A DNA stretch of 64,000 nucleotides. Origin: Neopestalotiopsis rosae. Taxonomy: Eukaryota > Ascomycota > Sordariomycetes > Amphisphaeriales > Sporocadaceae. The DNA lies in NCBI GenBank assembly GCA_023078685.1, contig JALGAS010000010.1:310001-374000 (forward strand), written 5' to 3'. Shown in pieces: positions 46,651 through 58,824 of the stretch. The number at the start of each line of letters is the position of its first letter. The stretch's first letter is position 1. The translations under genes and the position numbers were made by a program. The notes under the pieces were generated by a model. It worked only from the letters and a program-made list of their open reading frames with translations, was not told where the DNA came from and did no database searches.

Positions 46651-46687
46651 GACACAGAGACACAGACACGCACACGCACACACAAAC
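46651..46687. repeat. CA-rich imperfect microsatellite
   Basis: Imperfect GACACAGAGACACAGACACG followed by CACACGCACACACA, in the probable leader or promoter of the eIF4E-like gene. Confidence 0.8.
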
Positions 46688-47882
46688 GGAGTCGCAGGAG
46701 GGCGTTGGTGATGTCAGGGATGTAGGGCGGCGGGATTGGGTGATTATCGCTTTGGGTTGGCGCTGAATGGACCTTGCTTTCTTTGGAAAGTTTACGGGTA
46801 TTGCAGATACGTGATGCACGACTAGGTATGCGATGACGGGTTGTGAATTTTTGAGGGATTCGATACACACAATGATGGAGCTTCTTCAAGGGAAAAAGGG
46901 TATGTATGCTTTGTATGCACAGTTGTAAATGGGGTATGAGAGTTTGTCAAGAGGGTGGGCGGGAGTGAGAAAAAAAAATGTGTTTGTTTGAAGCGGTTTG
47001 GGGCCTTTGGTGCAGAACAGAACGGCAGGTTTAGTTGATTTTGGCAGTGCGGAACGACACAAAAGAACAAGCGAGCTGCTTGATAAGTTTTGCATATGCG
47101 CGGGCCCCAGTTGGTCGCTCCAGTCGCTCCATCATTCATCAATGGGCGTCTGGTGGCTACGTACTGGTTTACTGGCTGCTACTACTATGTGGTACCTAAG
47201 AGAGGCTTGGGAAGCTACAACGTTTGGGTACACTACACCAGAGACAGGCTAGGTTAGGTAGGTGTATGTAGGCTGGTAGGCTTGGTAGGCTGGTAATTGA
47301 GGGTAGCTTGCACATGGGTTGGGGGCCAGTCAAGAAAAGACTGATGCTGATCCGGGTGCTTGGCCATCAAACACACACATGTTGAAGACAGATTCACCAG
47401 CTATTATTTATTACCCGGGATGACTTCCTACCTTGACCTGCTAATGTGCGCGTAATGTATTAATTGGAGCACTGGTGAATTTGCATCATTGCACGCCACA
47501 GTATGTACAAATCAGCAGTCAGCTGTCTTCTCTCTTTTTTCCCACCCAGGGGCCATGGATACATTCTTCGTTGTTTCTTTGCAGAGTTGCCCCACAATGG
47601 AACGCTGCCGATTGATGCACAGCAGCGGCGTTCACCCACGTTCCAAGTGTGGTCTGTCTTCTTCAAGGTGCATATACACTATTTTTTCCATCCAATCCGT
47701 GTGCATCAACGTAGACTGTACCTGTAATTGTAGTACCTTGAATCATTAAATGGATAAAATTCACAAGGCAATATTAGTGTTTGCTTAATTCCGAAGCCCC
47801 GAAGCACGTATGAAAACCCGAAAAGTACAAAATAGAGGCTGAAAAAAGTCAATCAGGCACGAGGCTCAAGAGATCGTCCACC

Positions 47883-47906
47883 CAGCCTGCCAGCCTGCCA
47901 GCCTAC
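47883..47906. repeat. (CAGCCTGC)3 tandem repeat
   Basis: Two exact copies of CAGCCTGC and a third with one change (CAGCCTAC) lie in the spacer upstream of the C2H2 gene's 3' end. Confidence 0.8.
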
Positions 47907-49002
47907 CGAGTCCCGCCTGCCTGCTAGGTTAGTTGATGTCGGTACCCAATTTCAACGTCCACCTGGCGCACTGCAGTCGCCTCAGCCTCTGTTTTTTTCG
48001 GCCCGGTCTTAACTGGCTCCGGCTGGCGGTATGACGGGCTAGCGAGTACGTACAGTACAGGGCAGGTGGGGCAGCGGACGCGCCGTTTGACTGGGTCCCC
48101 TCTTAAGCCTTCTTAAATTTTTTCTCAGCGTGTGCGGGCTTCTTCTTTTCCTCTTCTTTCTTCAATTATGCAAAGACCACCAACTCAAATCATCGACAGC
48201 CTGCCTTTTGATTCTACGCTGCTGCCGACTCCGATGTGTGCGTCGAGATTGAATTAAGAAGCCCTTGCTTAAAACCATCATCACGAGGGCCCCATGTGCG
48301 CGCTTCCATGATGCGGTGATGACCTGACGCAAGCTACATTTCCTTCACGAAAACGCCCATGCTTTTCTCTTCCCATCCTAGATCAATTCAACGTGCCCCT
48401 TCATCGTCATGGAGTCACAGATAGCATTGTAGTCATGACTCTCGTCTTGTTCTTCTGACCGTGGGCACCAAATTGATATCTCGTTGCCGCGGTCAGCAAA
48501 GGTAGGTATTGTCTTTTTTCTCTCACAAACATGAACGTGTAGTTCTGAACATGGACTTCACATCTGCTCGCAATGATGACCAAGTATTCTGGTAATCCGA
48601 CTCAGCCCACCTCAATCTTCGAGATCAGCATTGCTGTCTCAGGATGTGGTTGAACATGTCGAGAAACGGCAACGTCTGAGCGTGAGCCCATTATTATAAA
48701 GTACCCATTGACCTCCCACATGCAAGTCCGTCCACTAGTACGTGCGGTCGCGAGACTGAGCATACACAGGAGAAATACGCTCGTTTAATTCTGCTACAAA
48801 ATGACAACACGGAGCGTCTGAACAAGGACGCATACATGTAATGAGGAAACACAAACCATATATCACCCAACTTCGTCAAATCAGGACACGTCTACCAAGG
48901 CATTCTTGTTGCCTTATCACTGCTGGCAAGTCCCTTGGGCTCCCATCCCGCTCAGCCAGGCCGTAACGTCCAGATCGAGCACCGCTCATTCACAGCATCC
49001 GG

Positions 49003-50408
49003 TCACTGCTTCTTGCTACTCCAGAGAGCCGGCAGCTGCAGGCTGTCGACAAATGCCTTGTGAATGACGTATCGTGGTGTTCCATCACTCAATCGATCCT
49101 CTGAGCTGTTCAGTCCGTCTAGCAAACCACCTGTCACATGGATCACGAACTTGCGAAAGTCTTCCGTTTCGCGGATCTTGCAAACCCGGGTGGCGGCCTC
49201 GACATGAGCCATAGCTGCGGTCATGGAATTGTACTTTCGAAGACACCGGGGGCACGTGAATTCAATGTTTGCCTTGTGGGCTGACGATCGGAGATGGCTG
49301 ATGAGGGCCTTGTGGGTTTGGAATTTAGCCCTAGAATATCGATTAGTCAAAAAGAAAAAGAAAACAATGAGAATAAGTAGATTACACTCACTTGCACTTT
49401 GGAAAGTGAGCACAAGTATACTTCTCCATGATAGGATGGTAGAAGACAGCCGCGTTGAATCGAGCATCATCCGGATCAGTGATTTTCTCATTGGGGTCAA
49501 TGTCTCGAGTAGACGGAGCAGCTGCCGTGAGATTCTGAAGCTCCTGAGGTTCGGGACGAACGGCCGGAGCGGCATCAGGAAAGAGTTCTTGGCCTTGACC
49601 TTTGCCCTTCTCCCACCGATTCTCGACGTGGACAGCGGGAGGAATGATCAGCTTCTTACGCGGCTCGCCAGTCAGTAGATCCGGCACGTTTGAGTAGCCG
49701 TTGCGGTAGTCCTGCAGTTCCTTGCCGAGCTCGGGATACTGCTGAGTATAGAACCTCTCAGAGGTAAGACTATCTTCCTCGTAAACCTGGTATGAAGGCT
49801 GGCCCCTGCCCAGATCCAGTCGCGTCACGCTCTCGACCAAATCGATATCATGAAGGGTTCGGTAGGAGGCAGACTGCTTCTTTCGATGCTCGTGTAGCGT
49901 GGAAGGGAAAATGCGAGGACAGCGGTGAGTCTCGATGTGATTGATAAATTGTGAAGCAATCGGGAACTGAACTTCGCAGCCCGGGCACTGGAGATCTTGG
50001 TCCTGTCGATGGGCCTGCAAAGTCAAATTTATTTAGTCGCGCTGAAGCATCGGAAGCATAACATGGAGCCTGCTCACTCACCTGTTGAATGTGGTTCGAG
50101 AGAGCCATCTGATCTTTATAGTCTATTTTGCAGACAAGACATCCCCAGTGGCTCTTCACCTTCTGGTGTCTCGTAAGCTCAGCCTCAGTATTGAAGCTCA
50201 AGCGGCAGTCAGATGAGGGACACTTCCATTCTGGCTCTGGGTCTTTCTGCGGCTCCTGTTTCTGTTGCTGCTTGGCAACAGCTCGGTCGAAGGCAAGGAC
50301 GGGCTTCCTCGGCAGGGACTGGCGTAATTCGGGAGGAATCCAGGTACCGGTGAAGCCGTCACGGCCATCGTCTGTAGGCCCAGTGGAACTGTTGGGCATC
50401 TTTGACAT
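49003..50408 (-). CDS. C2H2 zinc-finger protein
   Basis: Three exons (50408-50082, 50014-49392, 49330-49003) give 425 codons, starting at ATG TCA AAG (MSKMPNSSTGPTDD). At least four zinc-binding units can be seen: CPSSDCRLSFNTEAELTRH; GCLVCKIDYKDQMALSNH, joined over the first splice to the next unit; CPGCEVQFPIASQFINHIETH; and near the end CAHFPKCKAKFQTHKALISH plus CPRCLRKYNSMTAAMAHVE. The middle is an acidic/proline-rich linker. Both introns lie inside or beside fingers and restore them exactly. The arrangement, with two pairs of fingers and a long linker, is that of a poorly studied fungal C2H2 family rather than a known regulator. Nucleic-acid binding is inferred. Confidence 0.85.
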
Positions 50409-51318
50409 GATGGGTACCACAAGTAGGATGAGTGCTGAATCAAGATAATAGCATGTGCAGGGTATTAACCTTGAAGATGAGAGTCACTCGGGATGAGAAC
50501 GTATTGAAGAGGTGACCTTCAGTGTCAAGACAGCGGAGATTGTTTTGCAGCTGGAAGAAGCAGTGAGGGAAATTGTGGAAGGAAACGATTGATCTGTTTG
50601 TTCGCTTGGGCAACGAGGGAAGGAAGTGACGACCAGGCAGCCGACGGTCGGTTCTCGTAGGCAGTTTCTGCCTCAAAGGCTGACGACCTGAAACAAATTT
50701 CAATGGACAAACCATTGAAGTTGCCCGGTCATGATTCAAGATTATACTGTTGTTGATTAAGCAAGTCTTGTCGGTCACGGGGAAAGCACCATCCACCAAC
50801 TCATGTAACTTTTGTCCAATATCAAGATGGGACATCTGCTCATATATGTTCACACGGCAGTGAAGTTGCACAGAATCTGTCAGCATAGGATATAGCACCT
50901 CTATTGTACCTTACTTGCTTGACATCTTTCTAGATTGACTGATGATCACTCCTCGAGTCTTCGATAAAGCTCACCTTCATTCTGTTTCGTCCCTTCAGTT
51001 ATTCAATTGGAAGCATTGCCCAACAGCTTGGAAAGACTGTTCCAGACTGGTAGTATAAATATTCACATGAAGGATGACTTGAACAAATATTGACCAGTAC
51101 AATGTCTCGAATTTTGGATTGAAACTTGTTATAGCCATCTGCAATGGGTATCAGATGATGTTTTACCCCCTGACTCCAATGCCATGTCCATCTTCTGTAA
51201 CCAAAACGCCACCCAATGCAAATCCATGGTGATATATGCCTGCCTTGTCCTGCCAATTATGTGGCTTTGGAGCTTGATTTCATGTACATTTGTCTGTTCC
51301 TGCTGTTTCAGCACCCTT
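50409..51318. other. Spacer between the C2H2 gene and sac3
   Basis: 910 bp: promoter of the C2H2 gene and 3' UTR of sac3, both on the minus strand. No gene recognised. Confidence 0.5.
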
Positions 51319-54300
51319 CTACCTCGACTCCAATCTCTTGCGTTCAGCCTGAACATCACTGAAAAGTGTTTGCATCTGGGCTAAAAGATCAGGTTCATTG
51401 CTGATCGAACCATTGCTCCTGACCCTCTTTCGAACGTCGGCCGATGCTTCACTTCTGTATGCGGCAAGGTCCTCATCCTCGACATCGCCGGCATGATACG
51501 ATGCCCGCTTCCGCTTCGACGATATATTAGATGCGACGGACGGAGACGGGCTGACGCGGCTTCTTCCAAGCGCTCCTAGCATCAGAGACGGTCTCTCCTC
51601 AAAGAACTCATCGTCGGCAGCTGCAGATCCGGACGGCGAGGCTGATGCTGATGGCGGCAATCCGTAGTCTCCAAGGCCACGGAATCGCTTCCCCTCTCGA
51701 AGCATCGGAAGAGCTAGCGACTCATGAAGATACTCGCCGTTTGGCATCTGTACCATCCCGTTGGCTTTGAGACGCCAGTAGGGATCAGATATCCTGCTCT
51801 TTTTTGTTTTGGAGACCCTGCTGCTATTGACACCTTGACTGGACCTGTAGCTCGAGCTGAGCGTCGAATTTCTGAAGGACCCAGTCGATGATATGGACAT
51901 GGCATCCTTACCAGAAAGCTGAGCCCTGAGCTTGGCGGATTTGCTCCCTTCCTTGTAAATTCGTGGTTGCTGAAGTCGACTCAGAGGTGGGAGGCCATGC
52001 TTTTCTCTTCGTCGGGTTTCTTGTTTGTAGCGCATTTCCGATGGGGACAGCATCTTGCCCATGTCCGAATCGTCGTCCATGGCAACTTGTCGAGCTGTCG
52101 CTTTAGGGTCTCGCATTCCATTGAATATACCGCTTGCGAGTAACGCATCCTCCACACTGGCTTGCGATCCGGTTGAGCGGCGCAAGCTGCTCTCCCTCGA
52201 TGCCTGCCCTCTCGCCCTTTCCTGTATCATGCCGACCACTGTCTCGCGCTTCCTCTTCTTGGCATCCATGTCCGCTGCCTCCCGTTTCGCTACATTCTCC
52301 GGCGCGTTCCACCTTTTGAATTTTTCCTTCTCCATCTTGATACGACTGACCACTCGACGTTTCCTGAAGATTTCCACCCAGCGGTAGAAGTACTTGACTG
52401 ATAAACTGTAAGTTCGGAATTTCCGAGCCTCCTCCCATGACTTTTCATCCTCTTCCTTCTTTCTCTTCTCCTCTTCCATCACAACAAAATTAGACCAAAC
52501 GTCTCGTAATAATTCCTCCACCACGTACTCTTCCAGATCATCCAGTAAGCCGCGGTCGGCACAAACGAACCACTCAGCGACTTTGTCTAGTCTCTGCTTC
52601 TTTGATGACTGCTTTGGTGCGTCAATGCTGAGCGTACTTGATGTTGCCGCGGGTACGGTTTGGGTCGAAGTTATGGTCTGGGCATTTGATTGTAGACCAG
52701 CGATCGGTGGCGGAGGTGTCGTGCTGAAAATGCTTGAAGTAGTACTAGGCTGAGTATTCGAATCCGTGGCAAAGATGGATGAGTTTTGCTTGGGTTGAGA
52801 GTTGTTGGCGGCATCTACTGGAGCTGGGACGGGAGATGGAGACGGAGCGCTTTGGGGTGCGCCTCCAAATAAATTCTTGCTGGCAGGCTCGCTAGGGGTA
52901 GGAAACTTAAAGCTGGAACCTAGCGGTGCTTGCGATCCAGCAAAGATGGATTCGCCTTCTTTGTTCACTGGTGCAGGAGAAGGGTTGGCGGCATTTGTAG
53001 GGAACCAGGATGAATTGCTTGTCTGTGGCGCCGTTGTTGGGGGCACTGTGCTGCTGGAGTTATTGTTGAGAAAGTTGAATGACCCTGCTGATGGGCTTTT
53101 CTCGGCTTCTCCACGAGACTCAATGTATTTCACAGACGTCTCCCCAAATGTCACCTTTTTTGCTGGATCTGTAGTCTCTGGTGCCTTTGCCAGGTCCCTT
53201 GCTCCGGAGGACTTGTCGAAAAGACTAGTACTGGCGTTAAGGGGTTTTGTGTTTGTTCCTGCTTCACCAAAGATCGTCTTTGGTGCCGCAGATGACGTTG
53301 TTCCAAAACTCGAACCATTCTGCGAAAACAAGGAAGGGCTAGACGAGGCGCCGAAAATAGAAGACTGAGACTGCGCGGCCATTCCAAATGGATGAGCCGA
53401 ACCACTACTCTGTAAACCTATAGAGGTTTCTGTGTCCTCTAGGTCTGACTGAGCAGCCATTGAATCCTCCACTGTGGTCATCGAGTCTTTTGACGACTCC
53501 ACGAACATGGAGTCATCATCGATGTTACTACTCAAGTTGGTCGCGCTGGTATCCTCATAGATGGTTTCGTGGATGGCGTCTGTGAAAGGGCGCTCATTGC
53601 GCTTGCGCTCAACAATGTCGTGAGAAAATGATTGAGTCACACGCGGTCTGCTGGGTTGGGTTTGAGGATCAATGAATAAGTACCGCGACCCATTCTCTTC
53701 CTTGAACACAAGGTCGTGCTGCTCGACGAAAGCGACTGCATCATCTTCCGTGTCGAACCGAAGTTTTTGCCGGAGGAACTCGGCAGTAATGTCTTTGGGT
53801 GAGGCTCTCGGACGCGCATACGATCTGACAATGGTCTTAAGCATCGCTTGACGGATGACACCAAAGTGAATCTCAGCTATGCAAGCCATGGTATATGAGA
53901 TGTTGGCGGATGCGACAATGCTGAAAAATACTGACGCAGCATTTAGAGCTACTTCTGTAGGCGATTCCGGCTTCAGAGGGCCATGTGACATGGTTGTGTT
54001 TTGCATAGACTCCACAATACACATGGCTGTCTGAATGTCCTCAGTGGCGTTGAGTTCATCGCCCCAACTCTCAACGGTGTCTTTCAACGACGAAGTCCAG
54101 CCAAAGAAGACGATGTAGTAAGATAGAAATTCCGCTTCGTTCTCGCATGTGATACCCATGTCAGCGCAGTCCTTATACCTCTGCTTGAGAGTCATCAGTG
54201 CCTTGCTGAGCTGTTCCACTTCTTGCTGTTCAGAGTAGTCCTTGTACGTGAACCAGGATCGTGCGAGCAGATGGGCGGAAGTTGCATGAAATCGTACAAC

Positions 54301-55705
54301 GGTCTCCAGGCAGTAGATTTCGTCCTTAATCTCGTCCGGTGACATGGAAGGTGTTTGCATTGAAAGATCAATGCGCACCGCTCGAGATCGATCCCAGACA
54401 AAGTGGTGGTAAGTCGGTAGTCGGTCGTCGACAGCAATAAGCTCGTCAATCAGATAGTCCAAGGTCCGTCTGCAAGCTGCTGGTGATCGTACGTCCATCG
54501 GGAGCGCTGCTTCCTGACCGGCAGCAGAACGCGCCAGACGTTTGATCATCTTGTCCAGAACAGGCACACGGCTTCCACTTTCATCATAGCCCTCGGGGCC
54601 CCAAAGACCGCTTTCGACAATGCGTTGTATCTTTTCCCATTCCGGACACTTTTCCTCGCATATACCTTTGAAAGGTAATGCTTCATCTAAGCGGCGCCGT
54701 TGGTCGGGATCGTCAATAAGATTTGCCTTCATCAAGGACTTTCGGGCCTTTTCCCGGTACGCACGATGCGCTTGACGAAGATCATCCATTGCACCTTTTT
54801 GCCGCAGTGCGTTTGGGTCTTTTGGCCATGCTGGGGCCTTGATTCCATCTTTCGCGAGCTGCTTGTAGATCTTGTTCGCAAATTCACTTGGTGGTCCCCT
54901 CGGTTGAGCCTTGCGCTCGGTTCGCGGACCGTTGTGATCAGGTTTCCGAAATGGTGCTCCTTGGGCTCCAGAGGGGGTCGGAGCAGAACCATTTGGACGT
55001 TTTGGGCCTGCAGGTGGTTTGAAGCCACCAGTCTTTGCAGGACCATTGCCGTTGACGGCAGGGGCCGACCCGAATGATGGTTTAGACTCGATCGAGGTGC
55101 TACCCTGAAAAGGATTCGACTTGTTTGGTTGTGCAGCTCCAAACGGATTGCTTCCTGAAGCTTGAGCGGCCGAATTGCCTGCAGGTTGCTGAAAAATGTT
55201 CGCTGGCTTCTGAACAGGGGCAGACATGTTCGCGAACGGGTTGAAGGGCGAGGGCGCTTGAGACTGCCCAACGGAAGCAAAAGCTACAAAAGAAGACACG
55301 TCAGTTTAGCATGGATATTGTTCATACCTTTAAAGTCATCTGCATATCGATCATTGTACAAGTCTATGTACTCGGGCAAGCAGAGCATTTCGAGGCTCAT
55401 CGAAGCCTCGTGCAGAAACAATGATCTTTGCAAGCTACCGCCGCGGCCGTGGATGCATTCCAATATGGCCATAGCCATAGCAAGCAACCATTGCTGGCGC
55501 GTTGTGCGCACCTTCAATCGAAAAAACATGGAGCTCCAGAATTCCGACTGTATCTGCTGGTCTTGCTGCCAGCTCGCACATGGGCCCGATGCTGCCAGAT
55601 GCATCGTAGAAAGGAGTCGCGGGATGGTTTCCACGATAAACCAGTGATGTCGCCATCGTGTTGGGTTGAAAGAGAGGCGATGAACTCACGATTGTTGGTA
55701 GCCAT
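51319..55705 (-). CDS. sac3: SAC3/GANP mRNA export factor
   Basis: Two exons (55705-55690 and 55283-51319) give 1326 codons. Exon 1 is only 16 nt (MATNN plus one base), followed by a 406-nt intron. The splice yields MATNNPFASVGQSQAP, an FG/NPF-rich head (residues 1-100, with NPFAN, NPFGAAQ, NPFQG). The SAC3/GANP domain spans about 210-480: GICEEKCPEWEKIQR, then VPVLDKMIKRLARSAAGQE and RRTLDYLIDELI. A long Ser-rich region with many GxxF/FG-type motifs follows, and the C-terminus is basic and coiled. Sac3 is the scaffold of TREX-2, which couples transcription to mRNA export at the nuclear pore. The first exon is predicted from donor, acceptor and frame only. Confidence 0.92.
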
Positions 55706-57504
55706 AGCTTCAGCTCAACACCAGCAGCAAGGCTGCGGGTCAAGGCTACAGAACAGCTATCCCCGTGGTCATTGATGGGTAGAGTGTGGCGCAAACATGA
55801 AACGAGGATCGTGATCGGAACGTTGTGGTTGTCGCGTCAAGAAGCCAGTCGCGTGTGCAGGTGTTGCGTAGGCTGAGGTGTTGGTTGTTGACAGTAGTAG
55901 TCGTAGGTCGCAGAGGTTGGGGTTGGTGATGGAGCCAAACGGACTACACAACAGACGCGAGCGCGCAACGTGTGACTGTAATGACTGTCGCGCTGATGGG
56001 ACAAGAGTGCGCAAGGACTCTAATCTATCAGTCGCGACCGAGTCGATTGCTGGCTGGGATGGTCGCGGCTCTCGTTGTCATGAATAAGGCCGAGGGGTCT
56101 ATTGTTCTTGATTGTCGAAGTTTGGAGGGGATCACAAGGCGACGACTCCCATTGAAGTTCCAGTAGCAAGCTGGATGCGGAAGCTGCGACCAATCCGAGG
56201 TCGATTCAGCCGCCCGAGCTGGCTGGGAAAGGCCCCACTTTGGAAAGCCGCATTCAGTCTGGCCAGACTCACTCTGAGCTTCAGTGCTGGGCTCTGACCG
56301 CCCAATGAGTAATCGTACGGTATGTACTGCAGCGGGTCCAGCGCCTCAGTGGGCTCAATTACAACTTTTGCGTCCCTGGCAGAGAACCTTGAAAATGCAG
56401 TTAATTGCAGCTCAAATATGCTCTTCAACCTGCAGGTACATTCGCTTTCAACGGCCTTCTATGATCACGATATTGCCGTACTCCTTCCATCTACATATAT
56501 TGAAAAAAGATCATTCAAGAAGGGATTTGCATGAGTATACGGCTGCGGGTGTCCTTGGTCGCCATGCAGTTGACAACATAGCTTCGAATAAGCATTGGCT
56601 CTCCACTCAATCAATGTTGGTCAACTTGTCATCTTCCGAGTGGTGCTTTTGGAGCACAGCCCATGATGAGTATTGGATGCGTGTCAGACTCATCGCTTGT
56701 CTCCTTTGCTTATATATTGTTGTCCGAGGAGGGAAAACGAATCCGACAGTTTGTCATCAAATGGCAGCGCTTCAGGACGATTGAATGTCTCGAAGTCCTA
56801 TTCATGAACGCTAAAACGGTTGTCGCCAATGAGGTCATTAAAAAGCCACTGAACAAAAAATAGGTCAAGTCTTCCACAGGGTTGTCGGCAAGTGAGAAAA
56901 TAAGGTAAGGCTGTCGGTTGATTTTAGCTCTTGAAGGAGGAGACGTAGCGTAGCAGGACCCAATCCCTGGCACTTCCACGACCCGCACGACCCCTCCCAA
57001 TTGCAGCTGAGGTCACCGCTGAAAGCACAAGCTTGTTGGCGGCACCTTGAGCCGGGGTCCCCAAACTCTTTGCAACAAAAAGACCACCGAATGCCTCCCA
57101 CTCTCCCGTTCAGGATCCCCGTCGCGGAAATTACCTACACAGCACCAATGTTTGACCAAGCCGATTGACTTGTTGCGCGACTGTCAGCAATCGCTTGCGG
57201 CGTTCCCTCGACATCGTATATAATCGTACCAGCCACTTTGCAATTCTGATGGATAAGGGAAGCGTATAATTCTCACCGACGGCCATTTCACCGACCGTCG
57301 CATGTTGCGACTACGAATCGTGAATTGCCGAGCGATTTCGAGCACTGCGCGACGCCGACCATTTCGAGCGACCTTGCATTGCGATTAGACTGGCTCTTCT
57401 TCGCATAAAACCACTGGAACATTCCCTAGAGTGTCTGCCTTGGGTGTGACATTGTCAGATCAACTGTCTGCCGTTAGTGCCTGATATTATTGCTGGCCGC
57501 CAAT
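55706..57504. other. Divergent spacer between sac3 and the next gene
   Basis: 1.8 kb with two divergent promoters and no supported gene. A TATA-like CGTATATAATCG lies near 57216-57222, about 285 nt before the ATG at 57505. Confidence 0.5.
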
Positions 57505-58824
57505 ATGGCTTTTCTCGAAGATCCGCGCCTGCGTCAGCGCTGGAATCAAATTTCGCACACCACCGAAGCAGTTACGGAAAACGCCGCCGCTGGAATATGG
57601 AGTTTTGGCCATTCGTACATAACTCCCTGCCTCTCGTCAGTCGGCTCGGCCTTCTCGTCCTGCACTGCACCCTGCTTTGGGGACCAAGAAGAACGGGCGC
57701 GCAGGAGGAGAGCTGGCGAGCGAGCTGCGGCCGAGTACAGCTTTGATTTTTACGACGACTGGGACGATGATCTCTTGGGCGATGACAGCCAAGGAGGCTT
57801 TGGCGGATGGCGGAACGAGGACTGGGATCGTCTGATAGGAGGAACCGGGCGAAGCAAAAGAGCCGGATCAACAGAGGTTCACGAACAACCGCACGGAAGG
57901 AAACGAGGTATGAGCTATGGAACAAGAGGGGCCCGGCGGAAATCAAGCGTAACCCTCGAGGATCCAACCATTATCCCAAGTACGCAACCCATTGGGTTTC
58001 TCGGAAGACTACCCTTTAAGATTGGAGGAACCTTGCGGTATAAGCCTAGTGCCGCAAATTTGCAGGAACATCCAGGTGCATCAAGGTTTCACGACGGAGA
58101 AAACGAGCCATTATTGAGTCGGAATGACGACTACCATCCACAGGAGCCGTTGCTGCAGAATAGAAAACGCAGCAGTACAGCTGGCAGCGGGGATACCAGC
58201 GACTCGTACAGATCAAGAGGAGACTTATTTCCTAGCGACGGAGAGGGAGAGGAAGATGCTGTTCCGCTTGACGATGAATTTGCCGTTGCCTTGGACCGGG
58301 TGGACGACCGATCAAGCAACAGAACGAGAAGCAGCAAAGGAAAGAGGACAGAAAGCCAGACGATCCCAAGGAGTCTGTCCAGGGCCACAATGAGCACCTT
58401 TACGCAGTCCCGGCCTTCTTCATTGCGACTGGCACAAAGCCACATGATGGACGAGGAAGACGCCATGGCGGCGTCGACTCTGTCAATAGAAGATTTACGG
58501 CACGAGGAAGAGCAGATGCAGCGTGAGGAAGAAGAGGAGATTGAGCGCAAGCGACTGGCAGCCGCCCAATTGGCCTCTGAACGAGGACTTGACCACGGCA
58601 CCAGTATGGACTATGGATTTGTCCCCGAGGCCAAGCCAGAATTGGTCACAGTCGAACATGTTCCAGTGCCCGAATCGGCGGTACTGGATGATGCGGAAAA
58701 CCCCATGCATTCGCCCACAATGAGGACGGACGTGCCACAGTCCTCGGTAGCTCAAGTACAAGACTCGAGCTCACCAGTGGAGGAGGACAGCTTTGTGCCG
58801 GCACGTTTGCCTTACTTTAGATGA
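57505..58824 (+). CDS. Conserved fungal protein of unknown function
   Basis: An intronless gene of 439 codons. The ATG at 57505 gives MAFLEDPRLRQRWNQISHTT, followed by a strongly hydrophobic/Cys-bearing stretch (WSFGHSYITPCLSSVGSAFS) and then an Asp-rich part (YSFDFYDDWDDDLLGDD). A conserved middle block reads IIPSTQPIGFLGRLPFKIGG. The second half is disordered, with Ser/Arg-rich and Glu-rich coiled regions. I remember similar N-termini among uncharacterised proteins of filamentous ascomycetes, but no function. The N-terminal hydrophobic stretch could be membrane-associated. No domain is recognised. Confidence 0.75.
   Translation: MAFLEDPRLRQRWNQISHTTEAVTENAAAGIWSFGHSYITPCLSSVGSAFSSCTAPCFGDQEERARRRRAGERAAAEYSFDFYDDWDDDLLGDDSQGGFGGWRNEDWDRLIGGTGRSKRAGSTEVHEQPHGRKRGMSYGTRGARRKSSVTLEDPTIIPSTQPIGFLGRLPFKIGGTLRYKPSAANLQEHPGASRFHDGENEPLLSRNDDYHPQEPLLQNRKRSSTAGSGDTSDSYRSRGDLFPSDGEGEEDAVPLDDEFAVALDRVDDRSSNRTRSSKGKRTESQTIPRSLSRATMSTFTQSRPSSLRLAQSHMMDEEDAMAASTLSIEDLRHEEEQMQREEEEEIERKRLAAAQLASERGLDHGTSMDYGFVPEAKPELVTVEHVPVPESAVLDDAENPMHSPTMRTDVPQSSVAQVQDSSSPVEEDSFVPARLPYFR

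Larger units (their letters stand above)
46314..49002. other. Spacer between eIF4E-like and C2H2 genes
   Basis: 2.7 kb, promoter of the eIF4E-like gene and 3' region of the C2H2 gene, both on the minus strand. Simple-sequence parts: CA-rich run 46651-46687, a GTAGG/GCTGGTAGGCTTGGTAGG block near 47248-47300, and (CAGCCTGC)3 near 47883-47906. A pyrimidine-rich stretch at about 48137-48166 precedes a 29-codon plus-strand frame (48167), which is too short to call. Confidence 0.5.

Noticed and set aside
48167..48256. 29-codon frame after a pyrimidine-rich stretch, with possible donor/acceptor nearby
   Set aside because: Extending it across the best acceptor adds only about 13 residues before a stop; no conserved content.
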